A DNA stretch of 64,000 bases. Source: Porphyromonadaceae bacterium. Lineage in GTDB: Bacteria > Bacteroidota > Bacteroidia > Bacteroidales > Porphyromonadaceae. Position 1 is the stretch's first letter, and the number at the start of each line of letters is the position of its first letter. Under the pieces are notes generated by a model that saw only the letters and a list, made by a program, of their open reading frames with translations, was not told the origin of the DNA and did no database searches. The translations under genes were made by a program, and so were the position numbers. The stretch covers positions 39,783 to 103,782 of the forward strand of contig JAUMYQ010000005.1 of assembly GCA_030528555.1 (NCBI GenBank), written 5' to 3'. Shown here piece after piece: positions 1-8,901 of the stretch.

Positions 1-487
1 CGAGTTTGGTCGCAAGCGTGGCGAGGTACTTGGGCGAGAGGTAGTCCATACTGTTGGGGTCTTTGATCTTGGCAAGCTCTGTGCGGACGAAGGCGGTCAC
101 GTCCTCAATCTTGTCGATGTAGGTAATAGTTACGTCCTTGGCTGGTAGCTCCTCGGCATAGCTCTGCGCCCAATAGCCGTCCTCGAGGTAGTTATGCTCT
201 ACGCTGCTCAGGCTCTGTATGGCATTATAGCCACAGTGGTGGTTCGTCAGCACAAGTCCTCCAGAAGAGATGACCTCGCCCGTACAGCCTTGGTCGAAGA
301 TCACTACGGCATCTTTGAGCGAAGAGCCGTTGGGGTTGTAGATGTCATACTCGGCGAGCTCCAGCCCACGAGCCTTCATCTCGGGATATTTCTGGGCGAG
401 TTGCTGCATAAGCCACATCCCTTCATCTGCATGGGCTGAGAGAAAGGTGAGCGCTAAGAGAGAAAGGAATCCAAGGACTTTGTTCAT
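1..487 (-). CDS. dpp11: Asp/Glu-specific dipeptidyl peptidase DPP11 (S46), partial N-terminus
   Basis: The gene runs off the left edge, so only about the first 162 residues are present. They begin with a signal peptide (MNKVLGFLSLLALTFLSAHA) followed by DEGMWLMQQL, and contain the S46 motif LTNHHCGYNAIQ, whose second His is the catalytic His of the chymotrypsin-like triad. The stretch IKDPNSMDYLSPKYL and YDIYNPNGSSLKDAVV match remembered P. gingivalis DPP11 much better than DPP7. DPP11 is a periplasmic enzyme that releases N-terminal dipeptides with acidic P1 residues, feeding asaccharolytic peptide metabolism. The catalytic Asp and Ser, and the residue that sets acidic specificity, lie outside the window. 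The gene is transcribed away from the glycosyltransferase at 559 and has its own well-formed promoter. Confidence 0.93.
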   Translation of the reverse strand, partial: MNKVLGFLSLLALTFLSAHADEGMWLMQQLAQKYPEMKARGLELAEYDIYNPNGSSLKDAVVIFDQGCTGEVISSGGLVLTNHHCGYNAIQSLSSVEHNYLEDGYWAQSYAEELPAKDVTITYIDKIEDVTAFVRTELAKIKDPNSMDYLSPKYLATLATKL

Positions 488-504
488 AATGCATTGTTTG
501 TTTA

Positions 505-532
505 TTGCTGTTAGGGCAAAGTTATACTTTTG
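505..532 (+). promoter_or_regulatory. Promoter for the glycosyltransferase at 559
   Basis: TACTTTTG at 525-532 fits the TAnnTTTG -7 consensus and sits 26 nt before the start codon. The -33 element is weaker: the nearest TTG (505-507) gives a 17-nt spacer, shorter than usual. The box starts one base after the minus-strand -7 box ends, so the two promoters cannot be occupied at the same time. Confidence 0.55.
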
Positions 533-547
533 TACCCTGTTGTACAA
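517..547 (-). promoter_or_regulatory. Bacteroidetes-type promoter for dpp11
   Basis: On the minus strand there is TTG (545-547), exactly 20 nt, then TAACTTTG (517-524), a perfect match to the Bacteroidetes -33/-7 consensus TTG-N19-21-TAnnTTTG. Transcription would start around 510, giving a leader of about 20-25 nt. The -7 box directly abuts the -7 box of the divergent gene. Confidence 0.75.
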
Positions 548-558
548 CCTAATGAAGT

Positions 559-1320
559 ATGCAAGAGCCTCTCATATCTGTGATTACTATCTGCTACAAT
601 GCAGAGCTGTGCATCGAGCGCACGCTGCGCTCCGTCTCCGAGCAAACCTATAAGCATATAGAATACATTATCATAGATGGGGCTTCGACTGACGGCACCT
701 TGACGCTTGTGACGCAACTTGCCCCCACAGCCGAGGTGCTTAGTGATCCGGACCGGGGGATATATGACGCAATGAACAAAGGACTCGCTCGGGCGTCTGG
801 AGACTATGTGTGGTTTATGAACGCTGGGGATGCGTTCTACTCGGCTCAGACGGTGGCACAGCTGGTGGAGGCTGTGAGGCAGCGTGGGGAATGCCCCGAT
901 ATTATCTATGGCGATACGATGCTCATAGATAGCGAGGGGCGTGAGCTTGGTTTGAGGCGGCTGCGCCCACCACAGCACCTCTCGGCAGATAGCTTCAGGG
1001 CTGGGATGTTGGTCTGCCATCAAGCCTTTGTGTGCAGGCGCAGCCTTGCGCCCCGATACGATCTGCGCTACCGCTATTCGGCGGATGTGGATTGGTGTAT
1101 TCGGGCTATGCAGGGGGCGAAGACTTATCTATTTATCTCTAGCCCCATAGCCTGCTACCTCAGAGAGGGCGCAACCACACGGCATCGCTTCGCCTCGCTT
1201 CGTGAGCGGTTCGATGTGATGCGCAGGCACTACGGTCTAGTGCCAACGCTCCTGCGCTACCTGTTCTTTGCCCTCCGCCTAATAGCCCAAAAGCTCTTCC
1301 GAGCTACCTCTTCTCTCTAA
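559..1320 (+). CDS. Glycosyltransferase family 2 (WcaA-like)
   Basis: A 253-residue GT-A enzyme that would transfer an activated sugar onto a lipid- or glycan-linked acceptor at the cytoplasmic face of the membrane. Visible motifs are the N-terminal nucleotide-binding strand LISVITICYNA (5-15), IIIDGASTDGT (37-47), SDPDRGIYDAMNKG (62-75) and MNAGD (87-91), the position of the metal-binding DxD. The C-terminus is hydrophobic and basic, as expected for membrane association. This domain type in Bacteroidales is common in O-antigen and capsule clusters, but here the gene is isolated between a peptidase and a nuclease-like gene, so its acceptor is unknown. Its last 42 bp overlap the convergent gene. 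Confidence 0.88.
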   Translation: MQEPLISVITICYNAELCIERTLRSVSEQTYKHIEYIIIDGASTDGTLTLVTQLAPTAEVLSDPDRGIYDAMNKGLARASGDYVWFMNAGDAFYSAQTVAQLVEAVRQRGECPDIIYGDTMLIDSEGRELGLRRLRPPQHLSADSFRAGMLVCHQAFVCRRSLAPRYDLRYRYSADVDWCIRAMQGAKTYLFISSPIACYLREGATTRHRFASLRERFDVMRRHYGLVPTLLRYLFFALRLIAQKLFRATSSL

Positions 1321-2379
1321 ATAGGGATATCTTTCTTTGTATTGCTCAAGTGCGTACAGATTGTGTTTGATTTGCTCTAGGTTGGGTCTGAAATGCCCAC
1401 AGGTATAGGGATTATTATCGGAGCAACAACGGTTTAAGCCTGCTTTTTTGTAACATAAGCAGATATAGCCATAGTAGTCATTGTCTTTGCGACATCGACA
1501 TATATGACAGGATTTGAACTGCTTGGGGAACACCTCATACCATCTAGCAGAAATTATCTCTAGATGCCACCCTCCTTTGAGCCGAGCAGACACAGACGAA
1601 AGCCATTGTTCATCAAAGGTGATACTCAGTAAACTATTTATAGGGGGAGTAGTGGTGCAGCGATGATATCTATTAACCCAAGGTTTTAGTGATGGAAAAA
1701 GATGCGCTGTTGTTAGCTCTCGCTCAAATTCTGTCGGTAAGGTGGGTGTTTCTGTATCCTTGATGTTGTAGAAATGGATATTTGGAGCAAGGGAAAAAGA
1801 TGAGTTTACAATAGATTGCATATCCTCCTCTTGGGTTATGGATAGCTCAATGATCCTGATGCCCGAAGCAATCTTTTTGTCCTCGCAAGGGTGCGTTACG
1901 GCAATTTCGATGAACATTGGCTCATTATCCTTGCACTCTCCGTTGTCTTTCCGTTTAAGCAAGATATCCGCTACAAATCGTTGCCCATCCTTGGTGTAGC
2001 TCTGCTCGAGCAGAGCTTCCGAGTAATAGTTCTTTAGATTGTACTTAGTGCCTCGATTAAAGAGCTTTTTGCATTTGCTTTCATCAAAGAAGGCACAAGT
2101 ATTCATCTGCTTGCAGAACTTATGGGTGGGTATATCTAGCCATACTTCTTCGCTTTGATTGAACCAATCGCAGATGCGTACCTTGGCTAGGTTGTGTAGA
2201 TAGCTTTCGGGGCTACACTCTGCCTTGGGATGATAGAAATGCTGCCTACGTATCTTCCCCAGTCGTGGGCGAATAGGTTCTTTACAGCCTAGGCAGGTGT
2301 AGCATTCGCCACGAGTAGCCTCCGATATGTGTAATATCTGCCCATCCTTATCTTGGGCATAGGAGTATTTGATCTGCAT
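1279..2379 (-). CDS. CoiA-like competence/nuclease family protein
   Basis: A 366-residue protein. The N-terminus carries a small zinc-binding-like segment (C26, C29, C32 followed by RRQHFYHPK), typical of CoiA-like proteins in which a Cys knuckle precedes a restriction-endonuclease fold. The core RFVADILL (D138) and MFIEIAVTHPC (E158) fits a PD-(D/E)XK nuclease arrangement. The C-terminal third has a second Cys-rich patch (CHICRC and CLCYKKAGLNRCC) that probably binds metal. CoiA in Firmicutes acts in natural transformation; dprA lies about 4 kb away, which is suggestive only. The gene overlaps the convergent glycosyltransferase by 42 bp. Start is the ATG at 2379, about 34 nt downstream of a TACCTTTG -7 box (2413-2420, minus). 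Family assignment is by motif pattern, function not shown. Confidence 0.7.
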   Translation of the reverse strand: MQIKYSYAQDKDGQILHISEATRGECYTCLGCKEPIRPRLGKIRRQHFYHPKAECSPESYLHNLAKVRICDWFNQSEEVWLDIPTHKFCKQMNTCAFFDESKCKKLFNRGTKYNLKNYYSEALLEQSYTKDGQRFVADILLKRKDNGECKDNEPMFIEIAVTHPCEDKKIASGIRIIELSITQEEDMQSIVNSSFSLAPNIHFYNIKDTETPTLPTEFERELTTAHLFPSLKPWVNRYHRCTTTPPINSLLSITFDEQWLSSVSARLKGGWHLEIISARWYEVFPKQFKSCHICRCRKDNDYYGYICLCYKKAGLNRCCSDNNPYTCGHFRPNLEQIKHNLYALEQYKERYPYLERRGSSEELLGY

Positions 2380-2514
2380 AAGTCCATCGTTTTTGTAATG
2401 ATACCCTCAGACCAAAGGTATCAAAAGTTTGGCGGATAAAGGGCGGCAGTCGGGGCTTACGCTTCCTAAACTATGAGGTCGCTACGGCTAAAATGGCGGT
2501 TGTCTTCGGGGCGG

Positions 2515-2547
2515 TTGCGCCTAAGGCGTGTATTTGTTGTATTTTTG
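2515..2547 (+). promoter_or_regulatory. Promoter for rseP
   Basis: TTG at 2515-2517, a 22-nt spacer and TATTTTTG at 2540-2547 match the Bacteroidetes promoter, with a spacer one base longer than the usual range. It lies about 50 nt before the rseP start. The rest of the 220-bp spacer between the CoiA-like gene and rseP shows nothing else recognisable. Confidence 0.55.
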
Positions 2548-2599
2548 TGGCTAGTTCGCCTTGGTGCGATCGATATAAGTATACAGAAAAAACAAAGAA

Positions 2600-3910
2600 A
2601 TGAACATTTTACAGCTGATAGCATCTCTCTCTCTCTTGGTGTTTATTCACGAACTAGGTCACTTTGCTATGGCAAGGCTCTTCGGTGCCAGGGTAGAGAA
2701 GTTTTATCTCTTTTTCAATCCATGGTTCTCGCTCTTTAAGTGCCGATCTAAGCGTAGCGGTACGGTCTACGGCTTAGGCTGGGTGCCGCTTGGGGGTTAC
2801 TGCCAAATAGCTGGGATGGTGGATGAGCAGCTCGATACCGAGGGGCTGAAGACCGAGCCAAAGCCAGACGAATTCCGCTCCAAAAAGGCTTGGCAGCGGC
2901 TGCTTATTATGGCTGGCGGTGTGCTGATGAACCTACTGCTGGCTTTCGTTATTTACGTTGGCATTGCGTTCACGTGGGGAGATAAGCATCTCGATAGCAA
3001 GGATGTGCTTGGGGGCTGGCGGTTCTCGGAGCTGGGGCAAGAGCTGGGGCTGCGTGATGGCGACATCATCCTAGAGATAGACGGCAAGGCAGGGGGCAAT
3101 GTCCTTGGGGCAGACTTTATGACGAGGCTATACAATGCGCACGAAGTGACGGTGGTACGCCAGGCCATAGGGGGCGATACGCTGCGCATAGCCCTGCCTA
3201 GTGATCTGATGCAGCGAGTGCTGGAGCAGGGTGGCTCGCTCGCCTCGATCCGCATTCCCTTTGTAATTGATCAAGTGATTGGCAGCAACGGCTCTGTCCT
3301 CAAGGCAGGGCAGAAGGTGGTAGGCGTTGGCGATCGGGCAGCCTTTTCGGTCGAGGATGTGATGCAGGAGCTGCAGGCACACAAAGGCGACAAGGTGATG
3401 CTCAGCGTTGTCGAATATAATGAAGTCAAGGAGGTAGAGGTCGCAGTAGATGCCAATGGGCGCATTGGGGTAACGCTTATTCCTCCGATGATGATCTATG
3501 AAACGAAAGAGATAAGCTATGATCTGCTGGAAGCTATACCTGTGGGCTTCAATAAGGCGGTTAATACGACTATGGGCTATGTGTCCAGCCTCAAGTACCT
3601 GTTTACCAAGGAGGGAGCTAAAAGCGTTGGGGGGCTTGGTACGATGGCAAGCCTCTTTCCCAAGGCTTTTAGTTGGGAAAGCTTTTGGGCTGTGACGGGT
3701 TTCCTTTCCATCATCTTGGCCGTGATGAACCTCCTGCCCATACCAGCCCTTGATGGTGGGCATATCATTTTCCTCCTAGTTGAGATGGTTACTAGGCGCA
3801 AACTCAGCGATAATGTGATGATGCGCATTCAAACGGTTGGGATGCTGCTCCTTTTGCTCTTGATGATCTACGCTAATGGCAATGATATTTATCGTTATTT
3901 CTTCAAGTAA
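2600..3910 (+). CDS. rseP: Site-2 intramembrane zinc metalloprotease RseP
   Basis: A 436-residue M50B protease that cuts membrane-anchored substrates such as anti-sigma factors and signal peptide remnants within the membrane. The first transmembrane segment carries the zinc motif HELGH (H17, E18, H21), and the last membrane region carries LLPIPALDGGH (D385), the third ligand. Between them are two PDZ-like regions (about 135-200 and 225-290; LRDGDIILEIDGK in the first). The length is normal for Bacteroidetes. The CCA enzyme follows after 20 nt, so the two may be co-transcribed. What it cleaves in this organism cannot be read from the locus, since no sigma/anti-sigma pair is adjacent. Confidence 0.95.
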   Translation: MNILQLIASLSLLVFIHELGHFAMARLFGARVEKFYLFFNPWFSLFKCRSKRSGTVYGLGWVPLGGYCQIAGMVDEQLDTEGLKTEPKPDEFRSKKAWQRLLIMAGGVLMNLLLAFVIYVGIAFTWGDKHLDSKDVLGGWRFSELGQELGLRDGDIILEIDGKAGGNVLGADFMTRLYNAHEVTVVRQAIGGDTLRIALPSDLMQRVLEQGGSLASIRIPFVIDQVIGSNGSVLKAGQKVVGVGDRAAFSVEDVMQELQAHKGDKVMLSVVEYNEVKEVEVAVDANGRIGVTLIPPMMIYETKEISYDLLEAIPVGFNKAVNTTMGYVSSLKYLFTKEGAKSVGGLGTMASLFPKAFSWESFWAVTGFLSIILAVMNLLPIPALDGGHIIFLLVEMVTRRKLSDNVMMRIQTVGMLLLLLLMIYANGNDIYRYFFK

Positions 3911-3930
3911 AGGCTTATAGATATACCAAG

Positions 3931-5379
3931 ATGTTAGTAGAGGACTCAATATACGACAAGATTGACACCGAGATATTTCGTCTTATTGGCAAGATAGCCG
4001 ATGAGTTGGGACTAGAGGCTTACGTGGTGGGAGGTTATGTGCGAGACCTGTACCTTTATCGTCCGAGCAAAGATATCGACATCGTGTCGGTAGGGCGTGG
4101 CATAGATCTTGCTAAGGCGGTAGCGAGGCGACTAGGTAAGGGAGCGCACCTCTCCGTCTTCAAGCGATTTGGTACGGCACAGGTCAAGCAGAGCGACCTC
4201 GAGATTGAGTTTGTGGGGGCAAGGCGAGAAAGCTATCAAGAGGATAGCCGTAAGCCCATCGTGGAGGATGGAACGCTCGAGGAGGACCAAAGGCGCCGAG
4301 ACTTTACCATCAATGCTCTGGCTATTTGCCTAAATACCGACCGATTTGGCGAACTCATTGATCCTTTTGATGGGCTTGCCGATATGGAGGGGCTGACCAT
4401 CCGCACGCCCCTCGATCCCGATATTACATTCAGTGATGACCCTCTGCGTATGATGAGGGCTATTCGCTTCGCTTCACAGCTGGGCTTCTTCATCGACCCA
4501 GATACCTTTGCTGCCATCGCGCGCAATGCCGCTCGTATGGAGATCGTGTCGGCTGAGCGCATCATCGTAGAGCTAAACAAGATCCTCCTCTCGCCACGCC
4601 CCTCCATTGGGCTAGAGCTTTTTGAGAAGACAGGGCTGATGGAGCAGGTCTTCCCCGAGCTGTTCGAGCTCAAGGGGGCAGAAACCAAGGATGGTGTGGG
4701 GCATAAGGATAACCTAACCCATACCTACAAGGTTGTAGATAACCTCGCTAAGTCACTGCGCATCCGAGGCGAACGGACCGAAGACTTGTGGCTCTTGTGG
4801 GCTGCCCTGCTGCACGATATCGGTAAGCCACGCACGAAGCGGTTCGATGCGCGCCTTGGCTGGACCTTCCATAACCACAATTATGTGGGGGCAAAGATGC
4901 TACCGAAGATTTTTCGTCGCTTGAAGCTACCGCTCGATCATAAGCTCAAGTATGTGCAGAAGCTGGTAGACTTGCACATGCGCCCTGCCACACTTGTAGA
5001 CGAGGGCGTGACGGATTCGGCTGTGCGTAGGTTGCTCTTTGAGGCAGGGGATGACATAGACGATCTAATGCTGCTCGTAGAGGCGGACATTACGAGCAAG
5101 AACCCTGTGCGTGTGCGTAAGTACCTCGACAATTACAGTGTGGTGCGCCAGAAGCTTAAGGATATAGAGGAGAAAGACCGGGTGCGCAACTTCCAGCCTC
5201 CTATAGATGGTAAGCTCATTATGGAGCTGTACCATCTGTCTCCCTGTCGGGAGGTTGGGCTGATCAAGGAGGCCATTAAGGAAGCCATCCTCGAGGGACA
5301 AATACCCAACGAATATGAGGCAGCCTATGCGCTGATGCTTACCGAGGCCAGTCGACTAGGGCTAGAGCTTCCTAAGTAA
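3931..5379 (+). CDS. cca: CCA tRNA nucleotidyltransferase / poly(A) polymerase family with HD domain
   Basis: A 482-residue class II nucleotidyltransferase expected to add or repair the 3' CCA of tRNAs. The head domain has VVGGYVRDLYL (G34-G35 loop) and the metal-binding DID at 48-50; RRRDFTINAL and the neck motif ERI follow. An HD phosphohydrolase domain begins near residue 270 with LLHDIGKPRTKR (H295, D296). This HD-bearing architecture is usual for Bacteroidetes CCA enzymes; a poly(A) polymerase role is a less likely alternative. The gene sits 20 nt after rseP and 18 nt before the acyltransferase. Confidence 0.9.
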   Translation: MLVEDSIYDKIDTEIFRLIGKIADELGLEAYVVGGYVRDLYLYRPSKDIDIVSVGRGIDLAKAVARRLGKGAHLSVFKRFGTAQVKQSDLEIEFVGARRESYQEDSRKPIVEDGTLEEDQRRRDFTINALAICLNTDRFGELIDPFDGLADMEGLTIRTPLDPDITFSDDPLRMMRAIRFASQLGFFIDPDTFAAIARNAARMEIVSAERIIVELNKILLSPRPSIGLELFEKTGLMEQVFPELFELKGAETKDGVGHKDNLTHTYKVVDNLAKSLRIRGERTEDLWLLWAALLHDIGKPRTKRFDARLGWTFHNHNYVGAKMLPKIFRRLKLPLDHKLKYVQKLVDLHMRPATLVDEGVTDSAVRRLLFEAGDDIDDLMLLVEADITSKNPVRVRKYLDNYSVVRQKLKDIEEKDRVRNFQPPIDGKLIMELYHLSPCREVGLIKEAIKEAILEGQIPNEYEAAYALMLTEASRLGLELPK

Positions 5380-5397
5380 TATACTTAAAGAAGGGTG

Positions 5398-6444
5398 ATG
5401 GATACAAAGCAACATATACAGTACTTGGATGTCCTCAAGGGTATAATTATCTTCTTCGTTGTGGTGGGGCACGCCTTTCATTTTGGTTTTTCCTACTATC
5501 AATCTCCGCTTCTGGCTGTCCTGAGGAGTATGGATATGCCTGTATTCATCTTTCTCTCTGGTTACTTGGCGGCCATGGGTAGTCTTCGTTTTGATGGGAA
5601 GGGTTACAAGGCCTTTTGGTTCAAGAAAGCTCGTCAACTGTTTTTGCCCCTCATTACGCTCCCGACGTTTTACGCTCTATTCTACAGTATCCCAGCACAA
5701 GAGATGCTCTTTGGTATACATCATGGTGGCTATTGGTTTACCTGGGTGCTTTTTTTGATGTTTGTTCTTTGGTTTGTCTTTAGAGTTGCTAACCATTACC
5801 TCAACCCTCGGCAAGATAGGCTTGTAGAGATCTCTTTTGCGAGCCTCACTCTCTTCTTTGTGATAGCAGTAGATACTCCTTGGCAGATCAATAGCCCAAT
5901 AAGCTATATGGCCATGAGCTGGGGGAAGATGAATTATCTCTATCATCATTTCCTCATCGGTTACTTCGTAGGTCGTTATTCTGCTTTCAGAGAGCAATTG
6001 CTGCATCCGCTGACAACAGCACTAGCCACTTTGGCCTTCGCTTGGTTTGTTTATCTAGAGTGTACACATAGAGCCGTCCTAGGGGGGATTCCTGCTTCGA
6101 TGTGTGGTGTTGCAATGGCTTTTGGCCTCGCTTATAGGCTTGGGCATTCGCTGAACCGTATTAATAGCTGCCTTGCTTATCTTGGGCAAGAGAGCCGTAC
6201 TATATACTTTACCCATTATTTCTTCCTTTTTACGGTTCCTTTTGTTCATGACTTTCTTGTGGGATTACGCCGATTAGGGGGGAGAGTTCTTGGTTGGGAG
6301 ATTATTTGTGCTTTTAGCTATGCGGCCTTGGTAGTCGCTCTTACGTTATTTGCTGTACGACTTATTAAAGCCAATCCTTACCTGGCGTGGCTCTGTTACG
6401 GCAAAGCCTTGCCTCGGTCTCTAGATACTCCACTTTCACAATGA
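5398..6444 (+). CDS. Acyltransferase 3 family membrane protein (OafA/YrhL-like)
   Basis: A 348-residue polytopic membrane protein with the acyltransferase-3 start YLDVLKGIIIFFVVVGHAFHFG (split here for length: D11 and H25 are the key residues) and about ten hydrophobic segments. These enzymes move acetyl or other acyl groups onto surface sugars, and less often onto peptides or lipids. A GTG lies just upstream at 5395, but the ATG at 5398 behind AAGAAGGG is the better start. The stop overlaps the dprA start (ATGA), which shows translational coupling even though the two functions are unrelated. The acceptor is unknown; the downstream glycosyltransferase at 7578 suggests glycan decoration. Confidence 0.85.
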   Translation: MDTKQHIQYLDVLKGIIIFFVVVGHAFHFGFSYYQSPLLAVLRSMDMPVFIFLSGYLAAMGSLRFDGKGYKAFWFKKARQLFLPLITLPTFYALFYSIPAQEMLFGIHHGGYWFTWVLFLMFVLWFVFRVANHYLNPRQDRLVEISFASLTLFFVIAVDTPWQINSPISYMAMSWGKMNYLYHHFLIGYFVGRYSAFREQLLHPLTTALATLAFAWFVYLECTHRAVLGGIPASMCGVAMAFGLAYRLGHSLNRINSCLAYLGQESRTIYFTHYFFLFTVPFVHDFLVGLRRLGGRVLGWEIICAFSYAALVVALTLFAVRLIKANPYLAWLCYGKALPRSLDTPLSQ

Positions 6445-7550
6445 ATACTAAACAGATTTACCAGATAGCTCTGGCTCAAGCTAAGCATGTAGGTCCACAT
6501 TATGCGCGCACTTTGCTTGAGGTTATGGGTGGGGTGGAAGCAATTTTTGAGGATAAAGCCAGGCTTAGATCTAAGTTCCCTAGATTGGCAGACAAAATCG
6601 TTTCGGAGCTGTACCGCTCAGATCTGATGGACGAGGCCAAGCGCATTGCAGAGCAATGTGTTCGGCAGGGTATTTATACTCTGTTTGTCGATGAATCCAT
6701 CTATCCTGAGCGTCTTAGGGAGTGTGCAGATCCACCGACTCTCCTTTATGTTAGGGGGAAGCCTCAGATTTGGGAGCAAGAGTTTACCCTTAGTGTGGTA
6801 GGCACACGCAATATATCTTCTTATGGGCAGATAATGACCGATAGGCTGCTTACGGAACTGTCTGAGATCTTTCCTCGTATGCTTATTGTTAGTGGTTTGG
6901 CCTACGGAGTAGATATTGCTGCTCATAAGAGGGCTATTCAGCTGGGGATGCCAACGATTGCTGTACTGGCCCATGGTCTGGATCGGATTTATCCTTCGGT
7001 GCATACGCAAATAGCCCATCAAATGCTCGAGGATGGAGCTTGGCTGAGCGAATATCCTCCTGGGACGTCACCCGAGCGATATAACTTTGTTGGTCGTAAT
7101 CGTATCATCGCAGGACTGACGGAGGCAACTTTCGTAGTCGAGGCAGGTGTTAAGAGTGGATCGCTTATCACAGCGAACCTCGCCGCAGGCTATGGACGTG
7201 AAGTGCTTGCCCTGCCTGGTCGGGTTACGGACCCATACAGTCAAGGATGCAATAAGCTTATTGCTGATCAGCTTGCCGTTATGGCATCTAGTGGAGAGCA
7301 AATGGTGCGCGCTATGGGATGGGAGCGTAGAGGGAATGTCCTAGAGCAGCAGCTTCAGTTTGCTACTACTGCTCCTCCTATTCAGGACGATTTGTATAGC
7401 CTTATTGCCGAGAAGCAGCCCATACACGTCAATGATCTTATCCGTATGTCTGGGCTCCCTGCTAGTCAGGTAAGCACTCGCCTTTTTGACCTTGAGCTTG
7501 ATGGTTACATCTCGGCAATGCCTGGAGGCGTGTATATCGTGGCAAGATAG
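6441..7550 (+). CDS. dprA: DNA-processing protein DprA
   Basis: A 369-residue DprA/Smf protein that loads RecA on incoming single-stranded DNA during natural transformation. Order of parts: an N-terminal helix-hairpin-helix-like region (about 1-75), the Rossmann-like DprA domain with SVVGTRNISSYG (118-129), SGLAYGVDIAAH (151-162) and GRNRIIAGLTEATFVVEA, and a C-terminal winged helix (about 310-369, DLYSLIAEKQPIHVNDLIRM). A longer reading frame from 6387 exists, but the ATG at 6441 overlaps the upstream stop and matches where the family begins. Confidence 0.95.
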   Translation: MNTKQIYQIALAQAKHVGPHYARTLLEVMGGVEAIFEDKARLRSKFPRLADKIVSELYRSDLMDEAKRIAEQCVRQGIYTLFVDESIYPERLRECADPPTLLYVRGKPQIWEQEFTLSVVGTRNISSYGQIMTDRLLTELSEIFPRMLIVSGLAYGVDIAAHKRAIQLGMPTIAVLAHGLDRIYPSVHTQIAHQMLEDGAWLSEYPPGTSPERYNFVGRNRIIAGLTEATFVVEAGVKSGSLITANLAAGYGREVLALPGRVTDPYSQGCNKLIADQLAVMASSGEQMVRAMGWERRGNVLEQQLQFATTAPPIQDDLYSLIAEKQPIHVNDLIRMSGLPASQVSTRLFDLELDGYISAMPGGVYIVAR

Positions 7551-7577
7551 TTATGGTAGCGGATATAGGCTATGTAG

Positions 7578-8705
7578 ATGAAGAGGTTACACGTCATATC
7601 ATTCAACGTCCCTTGGCCTGCCAATTACGGTGGTGTTATGGATGTATACTACAAATTAGAGGCACTTCATCGTCTCGGACTATCGATTACCCTGCATTGC
7701 TATCAATATGAGCATGAGGAGCAGCCTACTGATAGGTTGCTTGGTGTTTGTGACAGGGTTTACTATTACCCTCGGGAGCGTGGTCTATCCGCCAATCTGC
7801 ATTGGTTGCCCTACAATGTGTACGGCAGACGAGGAGAAGAACTGATGGTTCACCTCTTGGAGGATGACGCACCAATTCTTTTCGATGGGCTTCAGTCTTG
7901 CTACTTCTTGACCGATGTACGTCTGAAAGCGCGTATCAAGATCGTGCGCCCTGCTAACGTTGAGCATCATTATTATCGAGCTATTGCAAAGGCTGAGCGC
8001 GGATTGATTGGTAAAGCTTTTCATTATATTGAGGCATTTAAGTTCGCACTCTTTGAAGCTAAACTCCGTAGTGCAGATCTTCTTCTCCCAGTGTCCGAGA
8101 CTGATGCCACGTACTATGCTGCGAGGTTTCCTAGAAAAGGGGTTCTATGTGTCCCATGTTTTCATTCATATCGATTTGTAGAGACTAGTCTCGGGAGTGG
8201 GGCGTATATACTCTATCATGCGAAACTATCTGTACCAGAGAATGAGGTTGCAGCTCTGTGGCTTATTAACCATGTTTTTTCCCAACTCAGTGTACCTGTT
8301 GTCATTGCAGGGATGAAGCCCTCTCGAAGATTAGAGAAGACAGCCGTGAAAGCCGGTGTTCGTCTGGTGTCTAATCCTGATGAACAAACAATGCAGAAGC
8401 TTATTAGAGAGGCACACATACATCTGCTTTGGACCAATCAGCCTACGGGATTAAAGCTTAAGCTACTCAATAGTTTATTTTTGGGGCGGCATGTTATTGT
8501 CAATGATTTGATGCTTGTTGGTACAGGATTGGAGCGTCTTTGTCATGTTGCCCATTCGGCATCTGAAGCGGTCGATCTGTGCCACGTGCTTATGAAGCAA
8601 CCTATAACAGAAGATTTGCTTAGGGAGCGAAGAGAGTTGCTATCTACTCGGTATGATACCATAGAACAGGCTAAACGTATCGCCTCCTATTTGTTTGGAA
8701 ACTGA
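7578..8705 (+). CDS. Glycosyltransferase (GT-B fold)
   Basis: A 375-residue protein starting MKRLHVISFNVPWPANYGGV, the typical opening of GT-B enzymes with the Gly-Gly of the acceptor-side loop. The middle has RPANVEHHYYRAIAKAE and LLLPVSETDATYYAARFP, equivalent to the 'sugar acceptor / VSE' region of family 4 enzymes. The C-terminal half has the nucleotide-sugar pattern but lacks the usual E-x7-E; KLKLLNSLFLGRHVIVNDLM replaces it, as in several Bacteroidales members. It follows dprA by 27 nt, with a strong hairpin directly after its stop. Substrate cannot be assigned. Confidence 0.8.
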   Translation: MKRLHVISFNVPWPANYGGVMDVYYKLEALHRLGLSITLHCYQYEHEEQPTDRLLGVCDRVYYYPRERGLSANLHWLPYNVYGRRGEELMVHLLEDDAPILFDGLQSCYFLTDVRLKARIKIVRPANVEHHYYRAIAKAERGLIGKAFHYIEAFKFALFEAKLRSADLLLPVSETDATYYAARFPRKGVLCVPCFHSYRFVETSLGSGAYILYHAKLSVPENEVAALWLINHVFSQLSVPVVIAGMKPSRRLEKTAVKAGVRLVSNPDEQTMQKLIREAHIHLLWTNQPTGLKLKLLNSLFLGRHVIVNDLMLVGTGLERLCHVAHSASEAVDLCHVLMKQPITEDLLRERRELLSTRYDTIEQAKRIASYLFGN

Positions 8706-8712
8706 TACTGAA

Positions 8713-8753
8713 AAGAGTAGCGTATTGGAGTTTACTCTCAATACGCTACTCTT
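8713..8753. terminator. Probable bidirectional terminator hairpin
   Basis: A perfect 15-bp stem (8713-8727 with 8739-8753, AAGAGTAGCGTATTG) encloses an 11-nt loop, 7 nt after the glycosyltransferase stop. Read on the minus strand the stem is followed by TTTTC; on the plus strand the tail is weaker. It lies between the convergent glycosyltransferase and dpp5. Confidence 0.7.
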
Positions 8754-8901
8754 GGTTCTTGCCATTTGAGCTACTCAAGTAATAAATATTGTTGAGGAGA
8801 TTTGAGCGTCAAGGCAAGCTAGAAATACCTTTAGTTGCAGGCGCTAAAACCTGCCTCTAGGAGTATTAAAATTCTATTTTTTTAGATACTATCTCTATAG
8901 C

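Noticed and set aside
2473-2739. 88-residue frame in front of rseP
   Set aside because: It runs across the rseP promoter and start in another frame and has no family resemblance.
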